DNA of 64,000 bases from Sorangium sp051521495 (GTDB lineage: Bacteria; Myxococcota_A; Polyangia; Polyangiales; Polyangiaceae), in contig NZ_CP150355.1 in the NCBI RefSeq assembly GCF_051521495.1, positions 7,750,001 to 7,814,000 of the forward strand, read 5' to 3'. The position numbers were made by a program, and so were the translations under genes. Below, piece after piece: positions 43,101 to 50,239 of this stretch. Under the pieces are notes generated by a model, which did no database searches, was not told the DNA's origin, and saw nothing but the letters and a program-made list of their open reading frames with translations. Every line of letters begins with the position of its first letter. Positions within the stretch are counted from its first letter, which is position 1.

Positions 43101-44184
43101 GCTGCACGACCACCCGATCGGCCGCGCCCTCGAAGAACAGGAGCCCCACCGCTCGTCGCTGGGCACCGCCCGTCGTGCGCTGCCCTTCGCGTTCGCACGC
43201 GGTGCGCTCGTCCCCGAGCGCGCGCTCCAGCGCGGCGCGGAGCTCGGTCGCGCTGGCGAACCGCGCCCCCCGATCCTTGGCCAGGCAGCGGTGCACCACC
43301 TCCTCGATCGTCCGCGGCACGGCCGCGCGCGCCGCGAGGCGCGGGGGCCTCCGGCTCCTGTGAGCTTCCAGCACCGCCGCCCGCGGCCCCCAGAAGGGCG
43401 GCCGACCCGCGAAGAGCTCGTACAGGATGACACCCATCGCGTAGATATCGGTGCGCGCGTCGAGATCAGCGCGCTCGGCCGACTGCTCCGGAGCCATGTA
43501 CTCCGCGGTCCCGACCGCCAGGTCATCGTCCTGCGCGCCGTCGCGCCGCCCCACGACGCGCGCGATGCCGAGGTCGATGAGGGTCGCCTTCCCCGCACCG
43601 TCGACGAAGATGTTCTCGGGCTTGAGGTCGCAGTGCACGTAGCCGCGCGCGTGCACGGCCTCGAGCGAGGCGAGCGTCGCGAGGCCGAGCCGAGCGGCCT
43701 CCTCGATCCCCGGCGCGGGGCGCATGGCGAGGCGCGCGGCCAGCGTCGGCGCGTCGACGCGCGCGAGGACGGCGTAAGGGGAGCCGTCCTCCAACGTGCC
43801 CCACGCGTACACGGCGGGCACGTGGGGCACCCCCACGGCCAGGAGCGCCTCGACCTCGCGCCGGAGCCGCCCCCCCGCCCCGTGACGCTCGACGCGCGCG
43901 AGCTTGATCGCAACGGGCTCTCCGCCCCCCTCGGGGTCGGCCTCGAACACGGTCCCGAAGCCGCCCTGCCCCAGGACCCTGCGCGTCCGGTAGCCGGGGA
44001 AGCGCGGCAACGAGACCGAGACGATCTCGGTGATGTCAGGCCGGGTCGCCTCGTCGCCGGGCTGCGGTGGGGGCAGCGGGCACTCGGGGCATAACCCCAC
44101 GTTCCGCCGCCCGCACGAAGGACACCGCCGCGACGCTGCCGGCGCTCGCTCGAGATCCCGGTCCCGCAGGGCCTCGGAGGCCAT
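40168..44184 (-). CDS. Ser/Thr protein kinase with central ATPase domain and TPRs (second copy of this type)
   Basis: A 1338-residue paralogue of the protein at 346-4332. N-terminal zinc ribbon CPSC (21-24) / CPEC (32-35); kinase domain (about 64-320) with GQGGFG, HCDLKPEN in place of HRDLKPEN (C185) and DLG at 204-206; a degenerate cyclase-like segment (about 365-480: AVGLLFFEG, RYVAVFGHEG); an AAA_16 ATPase with Walker A GEPGYGKS and Walker B VVILDDAHF; then a long TPR region (about 950-1330). HCD is an unusual but not necessarily inactivating change; the catalytic Asp, Lys and Asn remain. The ATG at 44184 has AGGA 7 nt ahead and lies 8 bp after the lipoprotein gene stop, so the two form an operon. 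Confidence 0.9.
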   Translation of the reverse strand: MASEALRDRDLERAPAASRRCPSCGRRNVGLCPECPLPPPQPGDEATRPDITEIVSVSLPRFPGYRTRRVLGQGGFGTVFEADPEGGGEPVAIKLARVERHGAGGRLRREVEALLAVGVPHVPAVYAWGTLEDGSPYAVLARVDAPTLAARLAMRPAPGIEEAARLGLATLASLEAVHARGYVHCDLKPENIFVDGAGKATLIDLGIARVVGRRDGAQDDDLAVGTAEYMAPEQSAERADLDARTDIYAMGVILYELFAGRPPFWGPRAAVLEAHRSRRPPRLAARAAVPRTIEEVVHRCLAKDRGARFASATELRAALERALGDERTACEREGQRTTGGAQRRAVGLLFFEGAADRVVVQRRIRALGGDLAHASGSRYVAVFGHEGAASPVRHAQRAADELLRGGLCERVLIDLAPVSVQARPGGATRFLSPLFSRAERWPAASGPPGPFLSPAAAAALPEALVAAEAELAREPASSTGGEGREATDPGAFIGRRDVVDSLLHSAEEALRLRQPTIVSVIGEPGYGKSRLFVELGEQLRARFPHAHLIDLRGQEPTSGASDATLQELVREALDVPEAPPQSGARAILFERLGPVLGEELGSGLAMALGWVNERTGGEVFPEIEALEAAPGALRSARVRATGECLRRRAAVEPIVVILDDAHFAHDVTLAALEYAALADGGAPLWICAVGRPAFAEAHPSWGERAARRETVRLGPMDAESARALCRRLLLPARDVPEPAIDRLLERSQRVPLLLVELVHGLKREGILRRHPRGDAWYLATDELDRLPVLPHIDQLAQDEMAALGPALGAHARLISLLGAEVSLDEIDGVLNHLDQRGEGAAFPLDARVGTERLVEAGVLVAGRKGGFAFRHALVREAIAQGIAETERRQIHLAVYEHHRDAVHESEEQRRFKIAYHAAEAGLAAIADEAYLELAERARARHAYVEAELHYSRALAQPVEERGARRRAAYRGRGLMRYRLGRYHDALGDLDRARAMAVEEGDAIEQIEILLDQATALDWMDDYGRSKERVEQARALAQGDLPLGLAARLSMGVARSLARENREKEAVPQLELAAAQAEALGDEGYETFLVSLLLLSFLYQGLGKLDEAGAALDRTIRMCESRGDLLHLGPAINNRALLRAHLGDNEGMILDMCRVLAISRELGVGAMELVGEFNLGESLYLMGNLEMAAPHVERAVALERQRRGEETRPVVQLLLARLLLYRGDETKAREIIEAIRAQQAKAIAEGREGMEMAPAEEVQWSMIDLATRDASDEAWDELEERSARFFVGQEQIEVIEARARARLRRGRHAEGQAALERAMEAAGRIPNVMRERLERQRGG

Positions 44185-44192
44185 GCCCGATC

Positions 44193-45086
44193 CTACTGCG
44201 GAAGGAAGGACGTGATCACTACATCTGTGCGGACCATGAGCGAGGTCGCGGGGTTTTCGATGCATTGGGAGTAGAAGCCGCCGTCGGAGCTCACCGCGCT
44301 GCACAGAGTATCGCACGAGCCCACGATCGCGATGGGACCACACTGCTTCGTGACCGCCGCCCCGTTCGCGTCGACTCCGAGGTGACCTGCCGCACAATCC
44401 CGCTGCAGCGCCCGCGCACGATCGACCCCCGGCGGCGAGTAGCAGGCGCGCACGTACGGCGTCGTGGAGAACAGATTCCCCCAGAAAGCGCCCTCCCTCA
44501 CCAGGTAGGCCCCGCGCTCCGCGCTCGACGAGGCCATGGACGTCTGGCTGCCGCGCAGGGAGATCGTCACGGAGGTGCCGTACCAGTTCGTCCGCGCGGC
44601 AAGACACGCCGAGATGTAGCGCTGGTAGAAGGGATCTGTGAGTGGACCGTACACCCACCAGTCCGCCATCCCAAGGTAGCCGGTGTATGTCTCCTGGTGG
44701 CTTACCCCGCCGGTGTCGGTCCAGGTGAACGAGAACGACTGATTCGGTTTCAGCGCACAGCCAACGACGTACTGAACGAGCTGCCTTGACAGGGCGCCGT
44801 CCGGTCCTGGATTCTGGAGGGCCGTGCGCGCGTTCTGGTTGAGCACACTCCAGGAGAGCGCCGTCAGGCTGAGATCTCTGGGCGTGAACCCGCTCATGGT
44901 GAGAGCGTTATGATAGAGCGCATTGGCGAAGAGGCCGTTGTCGCTGGTGACGGCGGCCTCGGCTTCCCCGATCGCCTCTTCCGATGCTTCGTCGTTCGAG
45001 GCTTCGTCGAGCTCCGCGCCGATGCAGGCGGTAGTAACCAGAGGTATTGCGAGCAGCGCAACAGTCCACACACGGCTAAGGAACAT
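44193..45086 (-). CDS. Lipoprotein of unknown function, co-transcribed with a kinase
   Basis: A 297-residue exported protein with a lipobox LVTTAC near residue 21, an acidic Glu/Ala-rich linker (about 24-50), and a globular part with about ten Cys residues, probably disulfide-bonded. The composition (many Tyr, Trp, Ser, Asn) suits a surface protein. There are no catalytic motifs I recognise. The ATG at 45086 follows AAAGGGGGACC; an in-frame codon at 45140 is rejected because it precedes the signal peptide with a polar stretch. The stop is 8 bp before the kinase gene at 44184, implying a shared transcript and perhaps a sensor-kinase relation, though the kinase has no transmembrane helix. Confidence 0.8.
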   Translation of the reverse strand: MFLSRVWTVALLAIPLVTTACIGAELDEASNDEASEEAIGEAEAAVTSDNGLFANALYHNALTMSGFTPRDLSLTALSWSVLNQNARTALQNPGPDGALSRQLVQYVVGCALKPNQSFSFTWTDTGGVSHQETYTGYLGMADWWVYGPLTDPFYQRYISACLAARTNWYGTSVTISLRGSQTSMASSSAERGAYLVREGAFWGNLFSTTPYVRACYSPPGVDRARALQRDCAAGHLGVDANGAAVTKQCGPIAIVGSCDTLCSAVSSDGGFYSQCIENPATSLMVRTDVVITSFLPQ

Positions 45087-45255
45087 GTTGGTCCCCCTTT
45101 CGGAAATGGGTCCCGGCGTTTGAGGTCGAGTCGCGGCCAAGTTTAAGTTACCATTTGGAAACGCTCCTGCATATACCCATTATCAAATATCTTCCCGAAC
45201 GCCGACGGGAGCGCGCACGGCAGCTCCTTGACGCGCCGCACGGTGAGGCGAGACG
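45087..45255. promoter_or_regulatory. AT-rich divergent promoter region
   Basis: The 169-bp gap between the lipoprotein/kinase operon (leftward) and the short kinase (rightward) has an AT-rich core at about 45138-45195, unlike its surroundings, including TTTAAGTTACC and CCATTATCAAATATC. Both transcripts must start here, so the two kinases may be co-regulated. I cannot assign exact hexamers. Confidence 0.45.
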
Positions 45256-46662
45256 ATGACAATGACAGAGGACGAGACGAGGCCGTTTTCGGAGGTGGAG
45301 AAGGTCGACGCGCGCGGCGAGCTCGCGCCGGGGACCCTAGCCGGCGAATACCTCCTCGAACAGTTCATCGCGCGCGGCGGCTGCGGCGTCGTCTATGCCG
45401 CGAGGCACGCCCGCTCGGGGAGGCCCGCCGCGGTCAAGGTGCTGAGCGAGGCGGTAGCTCACTCGCGCCGCGTCGTCGAGCGCTTCGCCCGTGAGATCGA
45501 GGCGCTACAGCTGATGTCTCACCCCAATATCGTAGAAATTTACGAAGTGGGTGAGCTGTACGACTATCGGCCGTTCTACGTGATGGAGCGCCTCGAGGGA
45601 CAGACGCTCGACGAATTGATCAGGGCCGAAACGCGGCTCGCTCCCCGGGAGGTGCTCGAGCTGTTCGAGCCCATCTGCGCGGCGCTCGGAGCCGCGCACG
45701 CGGCCGGGATCATCCACCGCGATGTGAAGGCGAGCAATATCTTTATCTGCCGCGGCAGACCGCGGACCGTGAAGCTGCTCGACTTCGGCATCGCAAAGAT
45801 GATGGCGCCCGAGGAGGGCTCGACCTGGCTCACCACCGCCGGACGTATGCCCGGGACACCATCCATCATGGCGCCCGAGCAGATCCTGGGGGGCCACATC
45901 GACGCGCGGGTGGACGTCTATGCGCTCGGCGTGCTTCTCCACCGCATGCTGGTGGGGAGATTGCCCTTCCACACGCACGATATGGACGAGATGGTGAGGA
46001 AGCACCTCGAGGAGCCGCCGATGCCCCCGAGCCTGCGGGTCCCGCTTCCTCTCGAGCTCGACGCCGTGGTGCTGCGCTGTATGGAGAAGCGGCGGGAGCG
46101 CCGGTTCGGCTCGGTCGAGGAGCTCTTGCGGGCGCTCAGGGAGGCGATCGGCGAGCCCGCGTCGGGCGCGCAGAGCGCGCCCGACCCGACGCTGCCGGCG
46201 GTGGGGGTGTACCTGGAGGTCCGGACGCGCGGCGGCTCCGACGATCTCGACGAGGCGCTCGCGGCCGATCTCGGTCAGGTGCTCGACATGGCCGAGTCGG
46301 AGCTCACGGGCGCGGGGTTCATCCTGGCCTCGACGACCGGCAACGAGGTGCTCGGCGTGCGCCTCCTGCCGGCAGAGAGGGACGAGGAGCTCGAAGCGCG
46401 GCGCGCGACGCTCGAGATCGCGGCGGCGCTGCACGAGGCCGTGACCCGCCGCCCAGGAGCGGACGCGCGCGTTCACGTCAACGTGTGCGTTCACGTGGAC
46501 GACGTGCAGGTGCGTCAGGCGGCGCAGCCCGAGATCATGGGGGGCGCGCTGACGTGCGCGGGGCTGTGGGCGGCGACCGGCGAAGAGAAGAACGTCTTCG
46601 CGACGCCGAGGGCGACCGCCGGTCTCATGGACGATGAGCTGCCCACGTGGCGCGGCCGCTGA
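45256..46662 (+). CDS. Ser/Thr protein kinase with C-terminal cyclase-like domain (second copy)
   Basis: A 468-residue soluble kinase that parallels the protein at 4440-5990. Kinase domain about 31-290 with the Gly loop ARGGCG, K61, HRDVKASN at 154-161 (KASN rather than KPEN), DFG at 176-178 and MAPEQ. Residues about 315-460 resemble a class III cyclase domain (VHVNVCVHVDDVQV, ATPRATAGLM) without its metal-binding Asp residues. The same layout, leader-kinase-cyclase-like, and the same position divergent to a long kinase operon make it the counterpart of the first pair. GGTGAGG precedes the ATG. Convergent with the DMT transporter, 48 bp between stops. Confidence 0.9.
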   Translation: MTMTEDETRPFSEVEKVDARGELAPGTLAGEYLLEQFIARGGCGVVYAARHARSGRPAAVKVLSEAVAHSRRVVERFAREIEALQLMSHPNIVEIYEVGELYDYRPFYVMERLEGQTLDELIRAETRLAPREVLELFEPICAALGAAHAAGIIHRDVKASNIFICRGRPRTVKLLDFGIAKMMAPEEGSTWLTTAGRMPGTPSIMAPEQILGGHIDARVDVYALGVLLHRMLVGRLPFHTHDMDEMVRKHLEEPPMPPSLRVPLPLELDAVVLRCMEKRRERRFGSVEELLRALREAIGEPASGAQSAPDPTLPAVGVYLEVRTRGGSDDLDEALAADLGQVLDMAESELTGAGFILASTTGNEVLGVRLLPAERDEELEARRATLEIAAALHEAVTRRPGADARVHVNVCVHVDDVQVRQAAQPEIMGGALTCAGLWAATGEEKNVFATPRATAGLMDDELPTWRGR

Positions 46663-46710
46663 GCCGCGAACGACCAGCGGGACGCTCCTCGCGCGATCCG
46701 CACGAAGGCG

Positions 46711-47655
46711 TCACGAGCGCGCGCGCACGGCCGATACGAGGCCGCCGGCGGTCACGAGGGTGCAGGCGGCGAGCAGCTGAAAGCTCGCTTCGGCCTGGCC
46801 GGCGACGCAGAGGAGCAGCGTCGAGAGGATCGGCGCGCCGTAGGACAGCACCCCGAGCTGCAGCACGTCGCCGTGCTTCATCGCGTGGTCCCACGCGAAG
46901 AACGCGACCCCCACCGGGCCGAGCCCGAGCGCGAGCAGGCCGAGCGCCTGTCCGGCCGTGGGCACGACCGTGCGCTCGAACGCGAGGTGCCCGGCGAGGC
47001 CCAGGACGGCCGTCGCGGCGCAGGGCCCCGCGATGGCGTCGGCAGGGACCTCGGCGAAGCGGCGCTGGAGCACCGAGTACGTCGACCAGACGAGCGCGCA
47101 GCCGAGCGCGGCCAGGTAACCGGGCGCGTGCGTGGCGCTCAAGCGGACGGCACCCCCGTCGGCGACGAGCATCCAGACGCCCGCGAGACCGAGCAGCGCT
47201 CCAGCCACGTGCTTGCGGCGCAGGTGACCGCCGGGGAGCACCGCCGAGAGCAGGACGATGAGAAGCGGCCACAGGTACGAGATGACGCTGACCTGCACGG
47301 GCGGCGCGGCGGAGAGCGCGTAGAAATAGAGGGCGTGGTAGCCGAACAGGCCGCCCACGCTGAGGATCCAGCTGCCGAGCGGCTGGCGCAGCGCGCCGAG
47401 GCCACCCCTGCCACGCCGGGCGAGGCGCGCCGCGCCGAGGAGCGCCGCGACCGCAAAGGTCGACGAGAGCACCTGGAGCGGCGGCAAGCCGCGCACCGAC
47501 GTCGAGAGCAGGGCGAGGCTGCCCCAGAGGCCGATCGCCGCGACGCCCGCCAGCGTGGCGGCTCGCCGCGAAGGGCGGGGCACTGACGCCGCGCCCGACG
47601 TCGCTGACGGCGCCGCCTCGGTGACGGCGGCGCCAAGAGTCGTGTCCTCCGACAT
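46711..47655 (-). CDS. DMT-family (EamA) transporter
   Basis: A 314-residue inner-membrane protein with about ten transmembrane helices in two EamA repeats (about 35-165 and 175-310). YALSAAPPVQVSVISYLWPL is typical of the metabolite-exporter subgroup, near the aromatic amino-acid exporter YddG. The first 30 residues are polar and cytoplasmic. It probably exports a small metabolite or amino acid; the substrate is unknown. The ATG at 47655 is chosen over one at 47667 because the family starts close to the first helix; neither has a strong ribosome site. It stands alone between the short kinase (convergent) and the protease gene. Confidence 0.9.
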   Translation of the reverse strand: MSEDTTLGAAVTEAAPSATSGAASVPRPSRRAATLAGVAAIGLWGSLALLSTSVRGLPPLQVLSSTFAVAALLGAARLARRGRGGLGALRQPLGSWILSVGGLFGYHALYFYALSAAPPVQVSVISYLWPLLIVLLSAVLPGGHLRRKHVAGALLGLAGVWMLVADGGAVRLSATHAPGYLAALGCALVWSTYSVLQRRFAEVPADAIAGPCAATAVLGLAGHLAFERTVVPTAGQALGLLALGLGPVGVAFFAWDHAMKHGDVLQLGVLSYGAPILSTLLLCVAGQAEASFQLLAACTLVTAGGLVSAVRARS

Positions 47656-47840
47656 GGCGCCGAGCATGGCGCGCCAGCCGGCCGTTGTCTTGGCTCAGGC
47701 TCCGCCGTCCTGTGCCGAGGCTACGGGCTCACGGCTCCGCTCTCTTCGCCTATGCGGGATGGCTCGACGCGCCGGGGCTACGCGCCCGAGGTCCCGCTAC
47801 ATTTGCTCGCGCAGCGGCTCGCACTGCCCGGGCTACGGCC

Positions 47841-47869
47841 CCCCGCGGCGCGCGGCGCGCGCCGCGGGG
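47841..47869 (-). terminator. Hairpin terminator after the astacin-like gene
   Basis: A perfect 12-bp stem (CCCCGCGGCGCG at 47841-47852, CGCGCCGCGGGG at 47858-47869) with a 5-nt loop lies 7 bp beyond the protease stop at 47876. T tract absent. Confidence 0.6.
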
Positions 47870-47875
47870 CGGAGC

Positions 47876-48727
47876 TCACCGGCAGGGCCGACCGTACAGG
47901 GCCGCTGCGCCGCGCGCGTCGTCCTCCGTCAGCTCGAGGTCGCCCCAGTTCGTGCCGTTGCACCACGGGTAGTGCATCACCGAGGCCGCGTCGTACGGCG
48001 ACAGGGCGCGCCAGTCGTCGTCCTCGAAGCACGCGCCCGACTCGGGCCGAATATGCTCGTGCAGGAAGCCGAGCGCGTGGCCGAGCTCGTGCCGCAGGAC
48101 GCCCGCGAGCGTCCAGAGATCGAGCGGGCCGAGGGCGGTCGAGTCGATGAGGAGATTGCGCGCGCGGCGAGAGCTGTCGGGGAGGAACGCGCGCGCGTAG
48201 TAGGGCTGCCCCGCCACCGGACGCACGTCGAAGACAACCCTGTTGTTGCGCGCATCGCACGCGGCGTCCTGCTCCGCGCGGTGGACGAAGCGGACGTTCG
48301 CCGCCCCCTCCCACGCCGCGGCGGCGCCCTCCAGCGCGGAGACCACCGCGCCATAATCCTCGCCGAACGCCTTGCTCACGCAGTAGCTGAGGTTCAGCTT
48401 CTGCTTGTCGCTCCACCTCACGTCCTTGCGATGGTCCCGAGCGACGATGAGCGCGCCGCGCTGGGCGTAGCGCTCATAGAACCGCACGAGACCGTCGAGG
48501 TCCTCGATGGGAATGTCGCCATCGACGATGTAGATACCGCTCTCCGGCTCACGATAGGTGTGAGCCACGAGCTCATCGAAGCTCACCTCCGTATCGCCGA
48601 CCTCCTCGGAGTTCTCCTCTCCGGCGGGCGCGCCTGCGGCGCACCCGACCGGCGCGAGCGACAAGACGATGAGACCAAGAGTGCCAAGGATGCGATTACG
48701 AAACTCTGGAAACAAGTAACTCGTCAT
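47876..48727 (-). CDS. Astacin-like zinc metalloprotease, lipoprotein
   Basis: A 283-residue secreted protease of the metzincin clan. The signal peptide ends in a lipobox-like LAPVGC (C29). The zinc site reads HELGHALGFLHEHIRPE (213-229), which carries the extended HExxHxxGxxH motif followed by the astacin-type E, and the Met-turn VMHYPW follows at about 250-255. Four Cys residues in the mature part (C116, C157, C233, C256 or close) may form two disulfides. The region 30-105 is likely a propeptide. It should degrade extracellular proteins, useful to a predatory soil bacterium. The ATG at 48727 has AGAGG about 7 nt ahead; the long open frame upstream is not coding. A sigma-54-like site lies about 160 bp upstream. 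Confidence 0.9.
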   Translation of the reverse strand: MTSYLFPEFRNRILGTLGLIVLSLAPVGCAAGAPAGEENSEEVGDTEVSFDELVAHTYREPESGIYIVDGDIPIEDLDGLVRFYERYAQRGALIVARDHRKDVRWSDKQKLNLSYCVSKAFGEDYGAVVSALEGAAAAWEGAANVRFVHRAEQDAACDARNNRVVFDVRPVAGQPYYARAFLPDSSRRARNLLIDSTALGPLDLWTLAGVLRHELGHALGFLHEHIRPESGACFEDDDWRALSPYDAASVMHYPWCNGTNWGDLELTEDDARGAAALYGRPCR

Positions 48728-49206
48728 ACAATACCTCTCGTTACATGCCTTTCCCTCTCGGGTCAGGCGAGGGCGCGCAGCGCCGATGTCCGCTCCGCCG
48801 GACGACGCCGCGGGACTCGCGGCGGCTCCGGCCGACTCGACGGCTGGCCTTGACGCGGGTGGCGTCCGGGCTCGACGTCGGATATTGGCAAGCGACGTGC
48901 CGCACGGGTGATGGCGTGACTTTGCCGTACAAGGGTCGATCGCGATGCGATGGAGTCCACGCCGGGTGAGCGGGAGCTTGCGCACCTGTGCAAAGGCTTG
49001 CGTGTCGAGCTCGAGGCAGAGCGCGCGGCGCGCGCCGCTGCGCTCGTCGTGCGCGGTCCGGCGCTGACGCCGCGCCGGAGCGCGGGGGACGGCGAGCGGA
49101 GGAAAGCGCCGGCCCGCCTGCGCCTCCGTCGGAGGGGCGCGGCGCCCCGCCGCCGCGGGGTGCGTTTCGCTGGACGGGCGGCCGCGGCTCGCCAATCCTT
49201 GGGCGC
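48728..49206. other. Divergent spacer between protease and PARG-like genes
   Basis: A 479-bp spacer with no supported gene. The only structure I can point to is the sigma-54-like site at 48887-48902 for the leftward protease gene. The plus-strand promoter of the macrodomain gene is not visible. Confidence 0.55.
48887..48902 (-). promoter_or_regulatory. Candidate sigma-54 (-24/-12) promoter for the protease gene
   Basis: On the minus strand the sequence CGGCACGTCGCTTGCC matches the TGGCAC-N5-TTGC consensus with one mismatch (the first T) and the exact GG-to-GC spacing. Transcription would start near 48876, about 150 nt before the ATG at 48727. Sigma-54 control of developmental and secreted enzymes is common in myxobacteria. 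Confidence 0.4.
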
Positions 49207-50034
49207 ATGAAGCTGACGAGCATCGCCGTAGAGACCGTGCAGATCGCGAGTCGGGGCGAGTACACCGCGCCCTCGGGCGCGACGGTTCGCATCCGCGACC
49301 GCGTGCTCGCCGCGGTGAAGGGGACCGCGCTCTACCGGCCCGGCTCACTCGACATCTGGGAGCCGAAGGAGCGCCTCGAGCGGCCGGCGGTCATCGAGGT
49401 CACGGGCGAGACCACGGGGGCGGCGGGGCGGCGGCTCGTCGAGCAGGAGGGCGAGGCCCGCGTCATGGCCCTCAACTTCGCGTCCGCCAAGCACCCCGGG
49501 GGCGGCTTCCTGCGCGGGGCCAAGGCCCAAGAGGAGGACCTCGCCAGGTGCTCGGCGCTGTACGCGTGCCTGGTCGAGCAGCGCGAGTATTACGATGAGA
49601 ACCGCGCCTCCGGGAGCGTTCTTTATACCGATCACCTCATCTACTCGCCGGATGTGCCGTTCTTCCGCGACGAGCAGCACGCCCTCCTGGACCGGCCGTT
49701 CGCGCTGTCGATCATCACGGCGCCGGCGCCGAACGCCGGCGAGGCGCTCCAGCGCGACGACGCCGCGGACCAGGAGATCCGCGCCGCCCTGGAGCGCCGC
49801 GCGGACATGGTGCTCGCCGCCGCAGGCGCGCACGGGCACCGGTGCCTGGTCCTCGGGGCGTGGGGGTGCGGCGTCTTCCGGAACGATCCGCGCGAGGTCG
49901 CCGACGTCTTCGCCCGGTGCCTCGAGAGCCCGCGCTTCCGCGGCGTCTTCTCGCGCGTGGTGTTCGCGGTGTACGACCGGGGCGACGATCGGCCGAACTA
50001 CCGGGCCTTCCTGGAGCGGTTCGCGCGGGCGTAG
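49207..50034 (+). CDS. PARG-like macrodomain protein (TIGR02452 family)
   Basis: A 275-residue cytoplasmic protein of the microbial poly(ADP-ribose) glycohydrolase-type family. The PARG signature GGG-x7-QEE is present at 98-110 (KHPGGGFLRGAKAQEEDLA), with both catalytic Glu residues, and the macrodomain phosphate loop GAWGCGVFRNDPREVADVF near 217-235. Such enzymes cleave ADP-ribose chains from proteins; in bacteria the substrate may be ADP-ribosylated proteins or nucleic acids. No ADP-ribosyltransferase gene is visible nearby. The ATG at 49207 begins at a family-like N-terminal helix; the open frame upstream is ignored. The gene seems monocistronic. Length matches the family (about 270-290). 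Confidence 0.9.
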   Translation: MKLTSIAVETVQIASRGEYTAPSGATVRIRDRVLAAVKGTALYRPGSLDIWEPKERLERPAVIEVTGETTGAAGRRLVEQEGEARVMALNFASAKHPGGGFLRGAKAQEEDLARCSALYACLVEQREYYDENRASGSVLYTDHLIYSPDVPFFRDEQHALLDRPFALSIITAPAPNAGEALQRDDAADQEIRAALERRADMVLAAAGAHGHRCLVLGAWGCGVFRNDPREVADVFARCLESPRFRGVFSRVVFAVYDRGDDRPNYRAFLERFARA

Positions 50035-50239
50035 GCCCCTACGACCGCCGGCCCGTCGATCCGCCCGCGCGCGGCCACGACCCCGCGCGCGGATCACACC
50101 GTGGGAGCCCCGCGCCCGAGCTGCGTAGAGGTCGCGCTCCCCGCCTACCTCCACCGAGAAAAACGAGGACGAGCCGCCTCCGCCAGGTCGGATTCGAATT
50201 GTCGGGTCGCGATCGAAGCGCGAGAGTCATGGCTCGGAC

